A stretch of 64,000 nucleotides of DNA from Apostichopus japonicus (Eukaryota; Echinodermata; Holothuroidea; Aspidochirotida; Stichopodidae). The notes beneath the pieces were generated by a model. That model saw only the letters and a list, made by a program, of their open reading frames with translations, was not told the origin of the DNA and made no database searches. The position numbers and the translations under genes were made by a program. Position 1 is the first letter of the stretch; each line of letters opens with the position of its first letter. The DNA is taken from NCBI RefSeq assembly GCF_037975245.1, contig NC_092564.1, positions 6,316,984-6,380,983 of the forward strand, written 5' to 3'. Positions 41,600 to 54,887 of the stretch are shown here, piece after piece.

Positions 41600-43179
41600 C
41601 GACCACTTTTAACCTGTTATTCATTAAACCGCATGCATTATATATCATTAAGGACAAGGTGAAAATGCAGCGCTTAGAAAGTGGACGAATGACTGTTTTT
41701 AAGGTCACTAAGCTCATTAAGAAATTGGCAACAAATATTCTTGAATATTTATAAGATTTTCATTTCCCATTTATCGTAGACTTGACCAAGTTGGTTAATG
41801 AGATATTGCTTTAGTTATGTCTTTTTTCATAACATATGTAAATGTGACTGTTACAATTCGATGTAGTTTATATAAATCTTTGGTTCTTTTTGCTTTTTTT
41901 TTTTGTATATATTATTTTTGGCCATAGTAAGGGAGATAAAAAGTCATTAGATCTTGAGTGGTGGAAATAGGTTAAGAATTAACCCAAACGACCGATCAGA
42001 AGGAATGAACTTTCTGCGCATGTGCGTGGACGTGTGTCCTACTGTATGTTTATCCCTGTTCGTTTTAACTGCTATAGTGTTGGCCTCTGAATTAAACGAT
42101 GGTCAAACAGAATAATACCTTCACGAATACCTCGATCGAGGCTGGATTGAAGTAATGAAGTATTGCAAATAGCAGGGAAACGTTAAGATGGGGGGGGGGG
42201 GGGGGTGGGACATCGTGTCGACTTATCAACATTGCGAAAACAGGTATACGTGAAACTTACTCATATTCAAACTGTCCCAATACAGAAAATTAAAACATTA
42301 ATTTGTTTTCATTTCTTGTATATACATATGGTTCACGTCGAGTGAAAGTATGATCCTCTTTAGTAATGTATATAGGTTCAAACCAGAAGAGCTTTTGGCC
42401 GAGAGACGAGTTCTCGAATGGAACTCCAAGGAAGGCCAAGTAGGAAAATATTACAAAGACAATGACGTAAGAGCTCAAACTTGAACAGAAGCCATACCTG
42501 GTATATTTATGGAGCTGACTCCTGGTTTGTGAGGTTACTTTGTAAAATTCAACTTGGACCCTGTAGCTTTTGTGAAAAGTTCAAATGTCATGTGGGAGTT
42601 ATTTTTAACTGGTCACATACACCTTTGGAAAAGAAAATGGAAGTTTGCCAAAAAAAAAAAAAAAAAGTTCCTAATTATTACAATAATATTTATTTCAATA
42701 GAATATTAATAGAATATTAGGTAAATATAAATATAGTTTAACTTCTAATTAACAACATGCTCTACACACTTTCGAGAGGGAGAGAGGGAGAGAGAAATTC
42801 CATCATACTGCAAAGTATATACAAAGTAATTGCACAGTGATTTGGCAGTGATCCACAAATTGTTCTAATAAATTTGGGCAGCTTTTACCGTTCACGCCCT
42901 AGCTACTACAAGAGACCAGCGATATAATAACTCGATCTGGTTGAACTTGGACACCCAGGGAACACAAAAACCAAACATATTTTGACAGGATCAAGAACAG
43001 TAATTCTTTCTCCTTTCTTTCAATAATAGGACATTGAAGTCATTTTTCATTCTTGGCAAGTCAAGTCTCTTTTTTCGTGTAATTCTTTCCTGAAGCCTTC
43101 ATCGTTCCCCACATCTCTCTCTCTCTCTCTCTTCCAAAACCAAGCCTGGTAGAGATAGATGCTAACTCTGTTATTTCTT

Positions 43180-43460
43180 TTTCTCTAGGACGAAGATTCC
43201 ATTGCTAGACAATATCGGAGACCGTGATAGATTTATTGGTTGACAGGATACCTTAAATCAAAAACCTCTGATAGCAGAATTCACTTTGCTGCCTTTTTAG
43301 ATGGGACAATAGCCTTGAAAGACGCGCGATAAATTAATGCATCATCCGAACACCAGCTCCTTGACAAAACTGACAGGGGGCTACTAGTACCAAGGGACAT
43401 CCTATAGTCGTCGAATAGTTCCAGCTATATTCGCGGATACACGACGCAACAAACGGTTAC
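43180..43460. promoter_or_regulatory. Candidate upstream cis-regulatory stretch with TALE/Hox-type sites
   Basis: Two Meis/TALE-type TGACAGG sites (43241-43247 and 43371-43377) flank a GATAAATTAATGCATC block (43328-43343). The first is preceded by GATTTATTGG. The interval looks less repetitive than its surroundings. Individual motifs are short, so chance is a serious alternative. Confidence 0.25.
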
Positions 43461-46400
43461 CCGTTGTCTTTTATCTCTCTCGTTTGTTTTTCTTTTTTAA
43501 GTAAATGATGTTTGATCTCGAACCGACTTTTTTTTAGCTTTTTCTTTGCTTTGTTCTATGAGACGGAGACTGAAAATGATTTCCAAGAAATATACCTAAG
43601 TGGGGTATGTTACAGACCTTGAGACCTTGAGGAGGTGGGATGGAGGGGAGGGGGTGGGAGGTGCGGGGGGGGGGTGGGGACCCGGCGAGCACGAAGAGTA
43701 CGGGGAACGGGATTGATATGCATGTGTCCAGGGGAGAAGGGGTGTAGAAGAGCATGGTGGGAACAACTACACACGAACAGGGGTTCACGGAGAGCGAGAG
43801 AGCATGGGAAATGGGAGAGTAGAAAAGACAGATGCTTGCAACTTCATCAAGAATCATCCAGAATGCATCTCGTAGTGATTTGAAGCGTCTTCATAATGTT
43901 TCTCCACACATTTGCTAGTACAAAGTACTGTTGGGCTATATCTAACCCAAACGGATATGCAGTGCAATGACTGTATGGTACTACAACACAATAGCGCACG
44001 AGCTTGATACCGTGAAAGGTCCATCGCAGCAATAAAAAAGTTAATTAATTTAAGCTTTGATTAATTACTTCGCGTACACGAAGATATATATATATCTATA
44101 TCGATATACACGTTTATATGCATAGCACCCTTTTAAAAGGTTATTGAATAGCTGTTGCTTTTGTTCTCCTTAATTACGTTTTGATGATATTCGAAAAGGT
44201 AATAAATGCCTTTTGTGCTGCGATTTAGGTCACGTGCAAGTTCGTATCCGCCCGCGGAAGTAAAATAGAATAAGCTTGAGAAAGGTAACTGTACCGTTAC
44301 AGGTTATCGGTCAAATATGACCGAGTATACTGTATAGCTTATAGAGTTAAGTCATGTTTAGCGTCATATATACTCTTTCTTCCATATTCTCTTGGCGGTA
44401 CGATATCATTCAATCGTCCAAACTCTTTATTCGTTAGCTACTTTTTAAGGAAATGTTTTTCAAGTTCGATAAGATCAGTGACAAACTTGGATATGTGAGG
44501 AAGGGGAAGAGGTGGGGGGAGGTGGGAGAGGTGGGGGAGGGGTGTGGGGAGAGGAATCTCTATCGTGTGCCTTTGGAAAGATAGAAAGAAAATCAGTTCT
44601 GGTCTTGATATGGAAGGAAAGCCATAAGGGAGGAAGCTATCACGTCGAGAAACTCTCCAATTTACAGCGATACTTTTATACGCTTTGCTGTTATTCATTA
44701 CTTACATAATGGTCTTTTATAGCTGTAGAAATAATATTTTCCGACCACATTCACCCTTGCCGATATGAGAAGGATTTTGCCGGACCAACCTGAAGGGTAA
44801 ATGACCAACGGTGTCATACTTTGTTTCCTTTTTATTACCAATGAGATGACCACATTGCTTGTTATTATTTCAATTATAATTTTATTTTCATTTAGTTTTC
44901 TGTATTTCTTATCTATAATGTGTAAATATCAATTAAAATTGTCAACTTGAGTATACTTAACCACACTTACCCTATGAGATGTACAGAACAGACTGGACCA
45001 AAATGAAGTCGTTTTTTTCTTCCTCCGTCATATATTCAAAATAAACTGCTTACTTTGTGTTTTATTTTAATATCCTTAATCAAACAAAAATATTCAATTG
45101 AATTTATCAAATTTAATGAATTTCCAATGTTGTTGTGTGCCACAACTTCAGCGGTGAACTTACAGCAAGCAGCAGTGAAGGATAAGATCAACTTCGCGTT
45201 TGTCAAGTATTAGTAGGAAGGCATGCCTTATCATCATTTAACCAACATCACCACTGAAAGATGGCCTTACACTCTATCTGTCACGTTTGTGTACAAAATC
45301 TGTCTGTCTGTCTGTTTGTCTGGTTATGTTCTTGTCCAATACTATCGGTTCACTTTGCATGCTCTCCAGGCATTTAGCATAAGCACTCCACCGAACGATG
45401 TGGTAAAATATACAATACTTATTATTAGTTAATGAATTTACCACAGTATAGTGACAGCGTACCTGTGGTTTAGCCTAGGTGCCGTTATTTACACATAAAT
45501 TGAACTTAGAAGAATAATAATCTATTGGCATCGGTTGGAATACTTTTTAGGCTATAGTTGAATCACACACCGAATATTTTCCTGTACAAACTGGCCTATT
45601 GCTGTCCACCAATTTTACTTGTGATGTCATTATACAAGAAAAAAAAATCCATTTAAGAACATAAACAAATAAAGAATACACGAAGATAATATATCCGATA
45701 AATATAAAAATAAAACAAATTGGGGGAAGTTTTTTTAAACTCTGTTTTGATTTTGCACCTGGCCACAATATTTCAGCTAAATACAGGGGAATAAATACCG
45801 TGAGTGTGACAAGAATGCATTTTTTGAGTGATTATCATTTTGGTATGATTTTCTTCTATACTATTCGATATTAAAATACCAAAATTATACTTATCATTAT
45901 GTTTCTTGGTGGCGAGCGGAGTGGGGGGGGGGGGGGAGGAGTGCGGGAAATTATTCACAAATGACATCCTGATGTGACAGACTTGTGTATGCTACTAGAT
46001 TGAAATAACTTTAGCTTTGTTTGAATTCAGTGAGCGGTAGAGGTATGTTTGTGAGTTGTGGGCGGGGAAGGGGTTTTCATTAGCAAACTTTCCAAACTTG
46101 TTTGATGTGTTTGAATATTCACAGGTTTTAGCCCAAATATGGGGGGGAGGTGGGTGGGGGGTTAATCCCTATAATGGTCAGAGCAATTACGTTCACCGTC
46201 ACATGCGGCACTTTCTACACCATTGAATACTGTTTTTAAACTCATGGCCCGAATGTCAAGCTTGGCCTGTTTTGGGGCACGTGGAATTTGGAAATAAGGA
46301 TTTTTTGGCAACCAAATTGCGTCAATGGTTGCAGATTCATAGGCATATAGATAGGTGGGAGGACAGAGGGGCAGCTGTCCCTAACTTTGAGAAGTGGGAG

Positions 46401-47149
46401 GGGGGCATGAATTAACCCCACCTTGGTAACTAGGATAAACTCCCCATCAGCAGTTTTGCTAGGTCATTCAGCTGGATCTTTTGCAGTAATGAAAGAGGGC
46501 CATGCCCTGAAATGAACATTGTTTGTTTGTCTATAATATACCATATTACAGGTTACCGTCAATCCCAACATTTTTTTGAAAGAAATATAAATTTTCCCTT
46601 CAAAGAGTTTCTGCTTTTTTCCCCTCCTCCCCCCCCCCCCCCCCTTCTTTTCTTTTTCTTCAAATAGTGTAATATGTTGCTTTAATTGACAGAAGCAGCC
46701 GATGTTGCGAGCTCGCGTTTCGAAGGTGTAAATTATTGCTTCCGACTAACGTACCATGCAAGGACAATACGAGGTAAGATAGTGGTATACTGTTGACAGT
46801 TGACAGAAAATAATCATCTTTGTAAAAGAAAGACGAGATCGTAAATCATTTAGAATGTCAAACAAATCGAAAGACGGACCCTGAAAAAACTCGCCTCCTG
46901 TGACCTTTGTTGAGGAAACAGCGAACTGTTCATCCCAACAAAACCTTGAAAACTTCGATCTTCGTTGACCATGATGTTACAGCACGTCCCGCTGACTGAA
47001 TGGTGGTGGTGAAGCAACTTGGCTAGTATTGAGGGGACAGGGGAAGTCAACAAATATTTAATGAAGTCGTTATCTTGAGGTGCAAATTTTGACGACATTT
47101 GCTTATTTCTCTGGTACTTATTGGCCTATAGTTATATTTTGAGCAAAGA

Positions 47150-47225
47150 GAGGGCAATAGAGGGGTACCACGAGAGAGGGAACTAGAGGGGTACCATGAG
47201 AGAGGGCACTAGAGGGGAACCATGC
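47150..47225. repeat. Short tandem repeat, about 31-bp unit
   Basis: Two and a half copies of GAGAGAGGGAACTAGAGGGG followed by TACCATGA, with single-base variants. It sits next to the G-rich minisatellite. Confidence 0.8.
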
Positions 47226-47273
47226 AGCATCCAAGTTTTTCATCTGATTTACAACCAACGAATCGAATGGGGA

Positions 47274-47410
47274 TTTTTTGGGGGGGTTTTTTGGGGGGTT
47301 TTTTTTGGGGGTAGGGGATGGGTGGGGGTAGGGGATGGGTGGGGGTAGGGGATGGGTGGGGGTAGGGGATGGGTGGGTGTGGGTGGGGGAGGAGGGCAGG
47401 GGAGGGGAGG
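47274..47410. repeat. G-rich minisatellite (17-bp unit) with G-quadruplex potential
   Basis: Four copies of TAGGGGATGGGTGGGGG begin at 47312, 47329, 47346 and 47363. They are preceded by alternating G6-7 and T6-8 runs and followed by more G-runs. Many closely spaced G-tracts of three or more could fold as quadruplexes on the plus strand. The Pro-rich minus frames here only reflect the repeat. Confidence 0.88.
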
Positions 47411-48734
47411 TGAAGGGTTGTCGACCCTTGCGCTTTCCCATGAAATGATTGCGTGTGGGTTATGTGATAAACTAATCATATTTTAAGTAAATTACGAACA
47501 GAATTTCAGCTGGCTGGAGTTTTCTTTGTCGGACATCTTCTGTAATACATCTGATCCTTGAAAATGTCATCGTTTGATGATTTTTTTTTATCAAAAGGAT
47601 GGCATTAGGCACAGAATGAAATTCGATTTGCTTTAGAATGTTTAAAATGCTGCTATATATATATATATATATATATCGTGTTTCTTTAACCACTTTTAAG
47701 GTTTGTGAAATGACACCTTTAATAACTCAGGTTCATCGATCAAAGTGACTGGACTATGAAGACTATATACTCATTAGGTCAGTTCCACATACGCAACACA
47801 AAACTCAATATGAAAACACAACACTTTTACGGTCTTAAATGACATGTATATTTTGTAGTACAAACTTATTGCAAATGGTGTTAAATGTCATCCAATTATG
47901 TTTTGTTATTGATACGAACTTAAAAGAACATGATTCCATATTCCAAATAAAATAGAGAGAGGGAAATGCGTCTGCCAGACTCGAAAACGGTTGTTATATC
48001 AGTTGTCAGTTATCAGTTGTTAATCAGTTGTTATATATCCCGGGTGTTGCAGCATCAATAGCCTTGTGAAAAAAAAAGAATAAGAAAAGTCACGTTATAA
48101 GAACTTAACGGTATTAATGCGTCAAACGCATTTAAACGAAATGTAGCTTCTAATTAAGAATTTAAAATTATCTATGTGATATCTATGTTACACTTTACGT
48201 GTACTTACATTTCATTTACCAGAGAGTTTTGTTTCTATACTTGAACACGATCATAACCAAACATAATAGTGTTCTGAGGCATATTCCTATATGTTACTGA
48301 AAGTGCTATTGTCTCAAAATAACAAGTTCATTCAATTTATCAGTTTCAGAATATGGACCAGTTTGAATAGATAAACAGAACGCCTAGGGGGGTTTAGACC
48401 CAGGCTGGGCCCGGAGACAGTTATGTTACCGGGGCCCCATTTTATACTCTTCACGTTTCCAAGTTTATTATCAAAATGAGAAAACAGTATTATTTATCCC
48501 ATATATTCTCGGTGCCGTCACACATTTTCACACCCCTCTAACCCCTCCCCCCCCCCCCCTCAATGACTACAGGCAACGAGGCTGCACCCCTCTGCACTCC
48601 GCCTCCTAACCCCCATTCTCTCGTCTGGCCTGGAAAAGCTAAATAAAATGAAAAAATTGTGTGAAGTGTAACCACCCCCCCCCCCGCCTGTAAACTGACA
48701 CGAAAAGAAGGAACGGGTTAATTGTACGCCTACC

Positions 48735-49075
48735 TACGGAGGTCATAAGGTGGCATGCGAGATGTAGAGTTACCATGTTAAATTTTAGAAATTTTTACCG
48801 AGATGTCAAGTTAGCGTTACTCGATATCTCGACAAAAATCACAATTTTTGTCGAGATATCGGTATTATGCTAACATGCTAACGAAGGCCGATAAAGAAAT
48901 GTACTAAATACTTCCAAGTGGTGTCACATGGTAACTCGACATTTTGACAAATTTTTACCGAGATGTCTAGTTAGCATAATTCGGTATCTCCACGAAAATC
49001 AAAATTTTGTCGAGATGTCGAGTTATGCTAACAAGGTAACTCTACATTTTCGCATGTCACTTTATGACCTCCGTA
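48735..49075. mobile_element. MITE with about 37-bp terminal inverted repeats and TA target duplication (Tc1/mariner-like)
   Basis: The left end (from 48737, CGGAGGTCATAAGGTGGCAT) is the inverted complement of the right end (to 49073) over about 37 bp with few mismatches, extending through GTAGAGTTACC. TA flanks both ends (48735-48736 and 49074-49075), the target duplication of Tc1/mariner elements; a longer ACCT duplication is an alternative reading. The element is about 337 bp and has no open frame. Inside are a perfect 18-bp hairpin (48822-48839 against 48844-48861, 4-nt loop) and a direct repeat (TTTTTACCGAGATGTC-AGTTAGC at about 48792 and 48953), so its interior is also palindromic. Confidence 0.85.
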
Positions 49076-51202
49076 CCTACCCTACTTACCTGTAACAAAC
49101 TTAACTTTACACCAGAGATTGATTTCAGAATATCGTTCTTTTTGGTGAACCTATTACTATTAGCGCTTCGTTGATTTTGTTGATATGTATAAAAGACATG
49201 CGGCACTTATTTAGTCTCATCATGGGGGGGGGGGGGAGGGGTGTCAATTCATAGTAACCTCTTCTTTTCTGTGCTGGGGGGGGGGGGTAGTGGGAACGAT
49301 TGGACGAGAGTCATCCTACCAATGGCTGAGTTATATATACTATATCCAGTGAAAGTCGGAAAGGGGTTTTTAAAGGGAGTCTGTTTTGTTTCCAAAATCA
49401 GGGAGCTAATTAGGCTGACTAATAATTACAAAGAATAATAATTCAAAAATGTGTATCAGTGAAAGATCATAAAATCTCAACTTTTAATAGGGCCAAATAA
49501 AACTCAAAATGTAACGTCAATAATCTCCGACCTAAATGTATATTACAATCGTGACAGGCTATCCCGTCTGTTATTGAACATTTACTATATTTTAAACCTA
49601 TTTTCTTGTTGTTATTGTTCATCCAGTCGGCACTCTCTTCCCATAATGCAACTGGGTATTTTTTACTTTCTTTCTTCTTTCTCTATTTTTTGTTTTTTAT
49701 GATCCAGTGTTTCGTTAACACGTTTCGCAACTTCAAGTCACATTGAGAACTATCAAAGCGAATCGAACAAGAACGAAAGGTGGAAATCAAAAAAAAAAAA
49801 AGACACAGCGAGAGAGAGAGCAAGAAATCAAGAGAAAATAAACAGATAAATGCAAGAAAGGATTAAAAAGGTGTATGCACTCTATAGTGAGGCCGGATAA
49901 TCACGATAAATTGCAGGAAAGCTAAATTTTGACAATAATGACCGATCTAAATGAATGTACGCGGATTAATCGAGTCCACAGCATCGTCACATATCGCTAC
50001 GCCAGGGGCGAAAACGTGTCGAACGATTTGGAAGATTTTTTTCTCATTTTTCCCCCCTTCTCTCTATCTCGTTTTCTTTCCCCCTATCTTTTTTTTGTTG
50101 TTGTTGCTGTTAGTTGTATTATCCAGGTATCAGCACTGAATCCCGTAGGAAGTAGATTGAATAAGCGGGAAGACGAACAGCAAAAATAAAACTAAAAGGA
50201 GGAGAATATAGAGAGAGAGAAAAAAGAGAGCGTGAGAGAGCTAGAAAAAAAAAATAAAACAACGGGAGATAGTTATTTATGATCTGTTGCTTAAGCGTTG
50301 GTAAATGACTTGGGTAATCGTGGTCGGTTAAGATGCAATTCCCAGGAAGTTGCCGAGGCTCGCGGAGTTCGGCTGAGAGTCTTTACTCGCATTAAGTTAG
50401 CTTTAAGACCGTCATCTAACTTGGGACGATAAATGGTATGCCAAAGGCGATGAATCTAAGCCAAGGATATATCTAACTGAAAAGTTACCTCTATACTGAC
50501 TTTCTTATTCCACAATATATCTGAAAACAACAATTGATTTTGCTTGTTTGGTTGAACCGGTTGTGGGGTGGGTGAAGTGTGAGGGGGGGGGGGGGGGGTT
50601 GTGGAGGGAGTGGGGGCAACTGTGTCTTAATTCTGGGGTTTTTTTTGCACTCTAACACTTCTTTTTCCTATTATTGTTTGTTTATTTTGAAAGGCCTCAA
50701 AATGTGCCGTTTGGGCTATACATGTGTAAAAATCACTGACAAAAAGAAGAAAATAACCAAACACGAGAGAAAGAGAGGTAGAGAATTGGGGGGGGGGAGG
50801 AGGAGAGTGAGGGGGCGAGAGAGATAAATGGTGGTCGGTTTTGCCCCTTTCAATTGCGCTACAATCACCGTAAACTGCTCATTGAGAGTTTACCTCATGT
50901 GCGTATGTTTTACGTCAAGTCGACAACAAAGCAAATGTCATTTTTGTTGTTGTCTAGGTTTCGATTGAGTAAAATATATGGTGTTGATTCCACTCGCGTT
51001 CGTTGACATTAACCTACTTCTTTTTCCCTACGGTTTGTTTTAAATGGCAGAGGCATGCTGTTGAAATTCCTCGGTCTTCTTTCATTCAACTTGTTAGGAT
51101 TTGTAAAGATCGCTCAATGCTTTTTACAACTCAAAATACATTCATTTAACAAAAACTTGTGCAGGAAAATGTCAATCCAGAGATAGTATGACGGACTTAA
51201 CG

Positions 51203-51203
<1 letters not shown>

Positions 51204-51273
<70 letters not shown>

Positions 51274-51354
51274 GACGTACTTGGCTTTTATTAAAATGTA
51301 TGAATATTGCCCGTACATTATGGAAAATGACTTTCTATTTATATATATATATAC

Positions 51355-51391
<37 letters not shown>

Positions 51392-51397
51392 TACATA
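51204..51397. repeat. Two (TA)n microsatellites flanking about 70 unique bases
   Basis: A pure TA run at 51204-51271 and an interrupted run with TACATATA and TATAAATA variants at 51339-51397. Inverted pairing between the two arms is possible. Confidence 0.93.
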
Positions 51398-51954
51398 CCC
51401 CCTCCAAAAAAAATAAGAAGAAAAATGGAGTTACTTTTTAAACTATTTAAGATCACTTTTAGATTTCATAACTAGCCTACCATTAAACATCAGCGTTCCG
51501 TCACTTGACTATGATGTTGTAAGTTTAACGATATTAGAAATGAACGAAAATATTTTTCTCTAGTACTGTGATTTTACCTGAAAATCGATGGTTTTAGCTT
51601 AATTAACAACTTCTTAAACTTTAAAGGATGAACTTAGACAACATTTTATTATGGATATGCCATATCGTTAAATGCAAAACTGAATAAATACAAACAACCC
51701 CCCACCCCAACCCCATCCGGTAAGAGAAAACTCTGCAAGTTCCTAAAGTTGTTCCGGTTTTCAAGATGTAATTAAACTTAAGGCATGTCTCATTTTTGTA
51801 ACGTTCCTTGAAGGCACAATCGGTTATGTTTTCGGCTCCTCATTGCAGGCCAACATTAAATGTTAATCCATTGTCATAAGTTCTCATCATAATGCTTGAA
51901 ACGATCAACGTATCAAAATTATAACATTTGTTCCTACAGTCAACGTGAAAAGTG

Positions 51955-52039
51955 GTATAAGAAGTTATATTATGAAAACTATAATAACAATCATAATAAT
52001 GATTATTATTATAGTTTTTATAATATAACATCTTGTATA
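51955..52039. other. Near-perfect 85-nt inverted repeat (hairpin)
   Basis: Arms 51955-51994 and 51999-52039 pair over about 40 bp with roughly four mismatches around a 4-nt loop (51995-51998); the inner 20 bp have one mismatch. It is AT-rich. Possibilities include a tiny palindromic MITE, a cruciform or a transcribed hairpin. Nothing in the sequence decides between them. Confidence 0.75.
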
Positions 52040-53323
52040 AGAATTTATACTTAGAAAACTGATATGTAACTAGGACTTTTCGTTTTTTAAAAATTTAAGT
52101 TGTCTATAGGTTTGATATACAAAATTATACAAATTATTAAGAAAAAAACAACAACTATATTTTTACTTTGATTTTATTAGTTTGACATCGATGATCGATC
52201 CTGATTTGATAATTTGGATCCTTTAAAAGTTAAGAGAATATCATTTTGACAATGCTTATATATATATATATTCATATATTTTCTGTTCTCTGTTACTGAA
52301 ATATCAGGTGCAGGCTAGAAACACTAAACGTATCATAGCCTATATATATGCCAAACTAAACCCTGCACAGTTTGATTTGTTCATCTTTCTAAATTCCGAT
52401 CAGAAGTGGGACGCGCGTTTTTTTTTTTGTTTTTTTTTTCATGCGTTCGGAATGTGAAAAAAAAATCACGTTCTTATGAAATTTTGTCTTTTCGATTTTT
52501 TTTAAATTTGTCTGATGTATTTTGTTGTTGTAAAGTTTTCGCAGTTTCTGACAGAAAAGTCTCAACATTTTGTATGACATAACACTCTACTACTATCCCA
52601 GCATTTTTTTAATACAATAATTATACAAGTTCTGTTATTGGTATGCCAAATACCAATGGTCATAAATTTATTGACGTTACCACGTTGACCCATTTTTACC
52701 CCATTCCTTTTCTTCTTCTTCTTCTTCTTCTTCTTTTTTCATTGTTTTTTACCTCTTCTCGTGTTTTCTGGTGAGTGTATTTCGTCTTTTTAATTCACCC
52801 GGTCGGTGCTTTTTAATCTTGTACGTGGTATATCCATTCCAAATGCCTCGCAAACTACCTTACCTTAATCCCACGACTTCCTAAAGTAAATCCCAGCCTG
52901 TCAATAGCGCATTAGTGCATCTTCTTTGGAATGATTTATCTGCTTTCATGTTTACAAGCTTTGCACTGGTGCATATGAGCACTAATTAACTCTGAATCTA
53001 AACTTAACCTGGCTGCCTTTCATCTCTCTCTCGCTCTCTCTGGTATATAGGTGCGAGTATCAAGGTAGGAGGAGGAGGGTATTACCATATGTGTATTTCC
53101 TGTAAGGTTGTTGTATTCAGTTGCGTAACAAGATTAAAGGACCTTTCAAGTGATTTATACGAAAAACACATAAAGAGGCCACCTCCCGTTTGAGAAAATT
53201 TTGCTTAAATAAGTTGGCTTAAATGGTGCTATCTTTGGCAATGCTTTGAACTGATCAAATGATCAATATGTGGCATTGCACCCCCACTCCCTTGACTGGT
53301 ACCCGGGCGGACTTCCCCCGCCT

Positions 53324-53655
53324 CAGTGGCGTCGTCAAGGGGGGGGGGGCTGGGGGCAGGTGCCCTCCCAATCAAAAATCGTGCCCCCCGGTGCCCCCCA
53401 GATGCGGTTTGTAGTGTTAAAAAAATTACTCAAACAAAAGAAGTCGTGAACATAAAGTTACTTCAAGTTGCAAAATATAGCAGCAGATTGCATCTAAGGA
53501 CCCTCAATTAAACAAAAAAAATCTCAAAGGGGATACCCCCCCTTAGACCCCTCATCCAGGACGGCATTCACAAATAGACATTGTGCCCCCTAATTAAGTG
53601 CTGTGCTCTCCCTTTGCCCTCCCCCCCCGAGATTGAATGTCTGGCGGCGCCACTG
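53324..53655. mobile_element. hAT-like non-autonomous DNA transposon (MITE)
   Basis: The left end CAGTGGCGTCGTCA and the inverted right end CAGTGGCGCCGCCA agree at 12 of 14 positions. They resemble the CAGNGGCG-type termini common in hAT-superfamily elements. The element is 332 bp, unusually G/C-rich at both sides (G-run at 53339-53349, C-runs near 53620), and encodes no transposase. A clean 8-bp target duplication is not visible; only CCT is shared by both flanks, so the superfamily label is tentative. Confidence 0.65.
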
Positions 53656-54887
53656 CCTGCCCCCGCTTAGTACTCCACTGACCTTAATTAAGAGTATTAA
53701 TTACACATAAAACACAACCTGGAAAATAGTAAGTTTTAAAAATTTCATTTCCTAGCTCGATCTGCATTGCTGCAATGTTGCTTTTCATTTGTAAAGAACT
53801 AAAAGTCTGTCGGGAATTACAAGTAAAACACCTAACACACAATTTACCAGAGGGGAATGCGTTTCATAACAAAATAGTGGCGCTCCTCCACTTTCTCTTC
53901 GAAAATAAACAAGAACTTAAAAATGAGTGCGCCGCAGGTATCGTTCGAAAAGTTACGTGAAGAAAACTTTTTGAGATGGCGTGCTTGCAGAATATCATGA
54001 CAGTAGGACAGTCAAATTCAGAAAAAGTTTTGTAAACATGGTATAAAGCATAGTCTACGAGTAAATACATTTTCGACAACTAACAGAGCGAAATGTTTTA
54101 CGCAGTTCTACGCAGTTCTGTGCAATTTTTATTCAGTTTCTACGAATTATTTTCGAGACATTGGTGTCTGAACGTGAAATATTTTGTACTTAAAGTGAAC
54201 TTGAAACAAACGAACATAATGTGACGTCATAGATGTTTAACGACAATACTGTTCTTTCTTGTTATTCTCTAATATGTTTCAATTTATTTTGTGTACTACA
54301 CGCTTGGAATGCATCGCAATACGAATGTAACGCATTAATCGTGCTCATTTCTACCTTCACATACCCCGTAAGTTTAAGTTGGGTCCCATACTCAATCCAA
54401 TGTCAATACAACAGAGTGGAAAGCAAAGCATATTGTGTTGTTGTTAATGTATTATGACATACCACCCCCTGTTTGCTTCAAGTACACCTCTGTGATACAA
54501 ATACTGTAAAAGTTTCGACATTCAATATGCCAAATACCATAAGTAGGAATTTCTTTCATTAGTGCAAATACACCCTTGCTACCACCCTTGTATTATCATT
54601 TTAATGTTTAAGGATTCACGGTTTATCGAAGGATACTCCAAATCACAGGATGCATGCTATATATCGTACACTGAGATGTACTAAGCAGATTCATACTACC
54701 GGTCTTGCGTACTTGTGTTACATCACGAGATACATAGTATCATTCATCGCAAGGTCCGATCCATCCACCACGAGATTCATTTACTACCGTACCATCGTTA
54801 GGAATAAATCACAAGCTTCAGATAAGGTTATAAGTTCAGTTTAAACTAACAAAAAAATCATACTGCTGTATATCTTAAAGATAATTA

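Noticed and set aside
49929-50189. 86-aa plus frame with a hydrophobic Phe/Leu/Val segment that could be mistaken for a membrane protein
   Set aside because: The hydrophobic part comes from a pyrimidine-rich tract (TTTTTCTC/TTGTTG repeats) and overlaps a similar frame in another phase.
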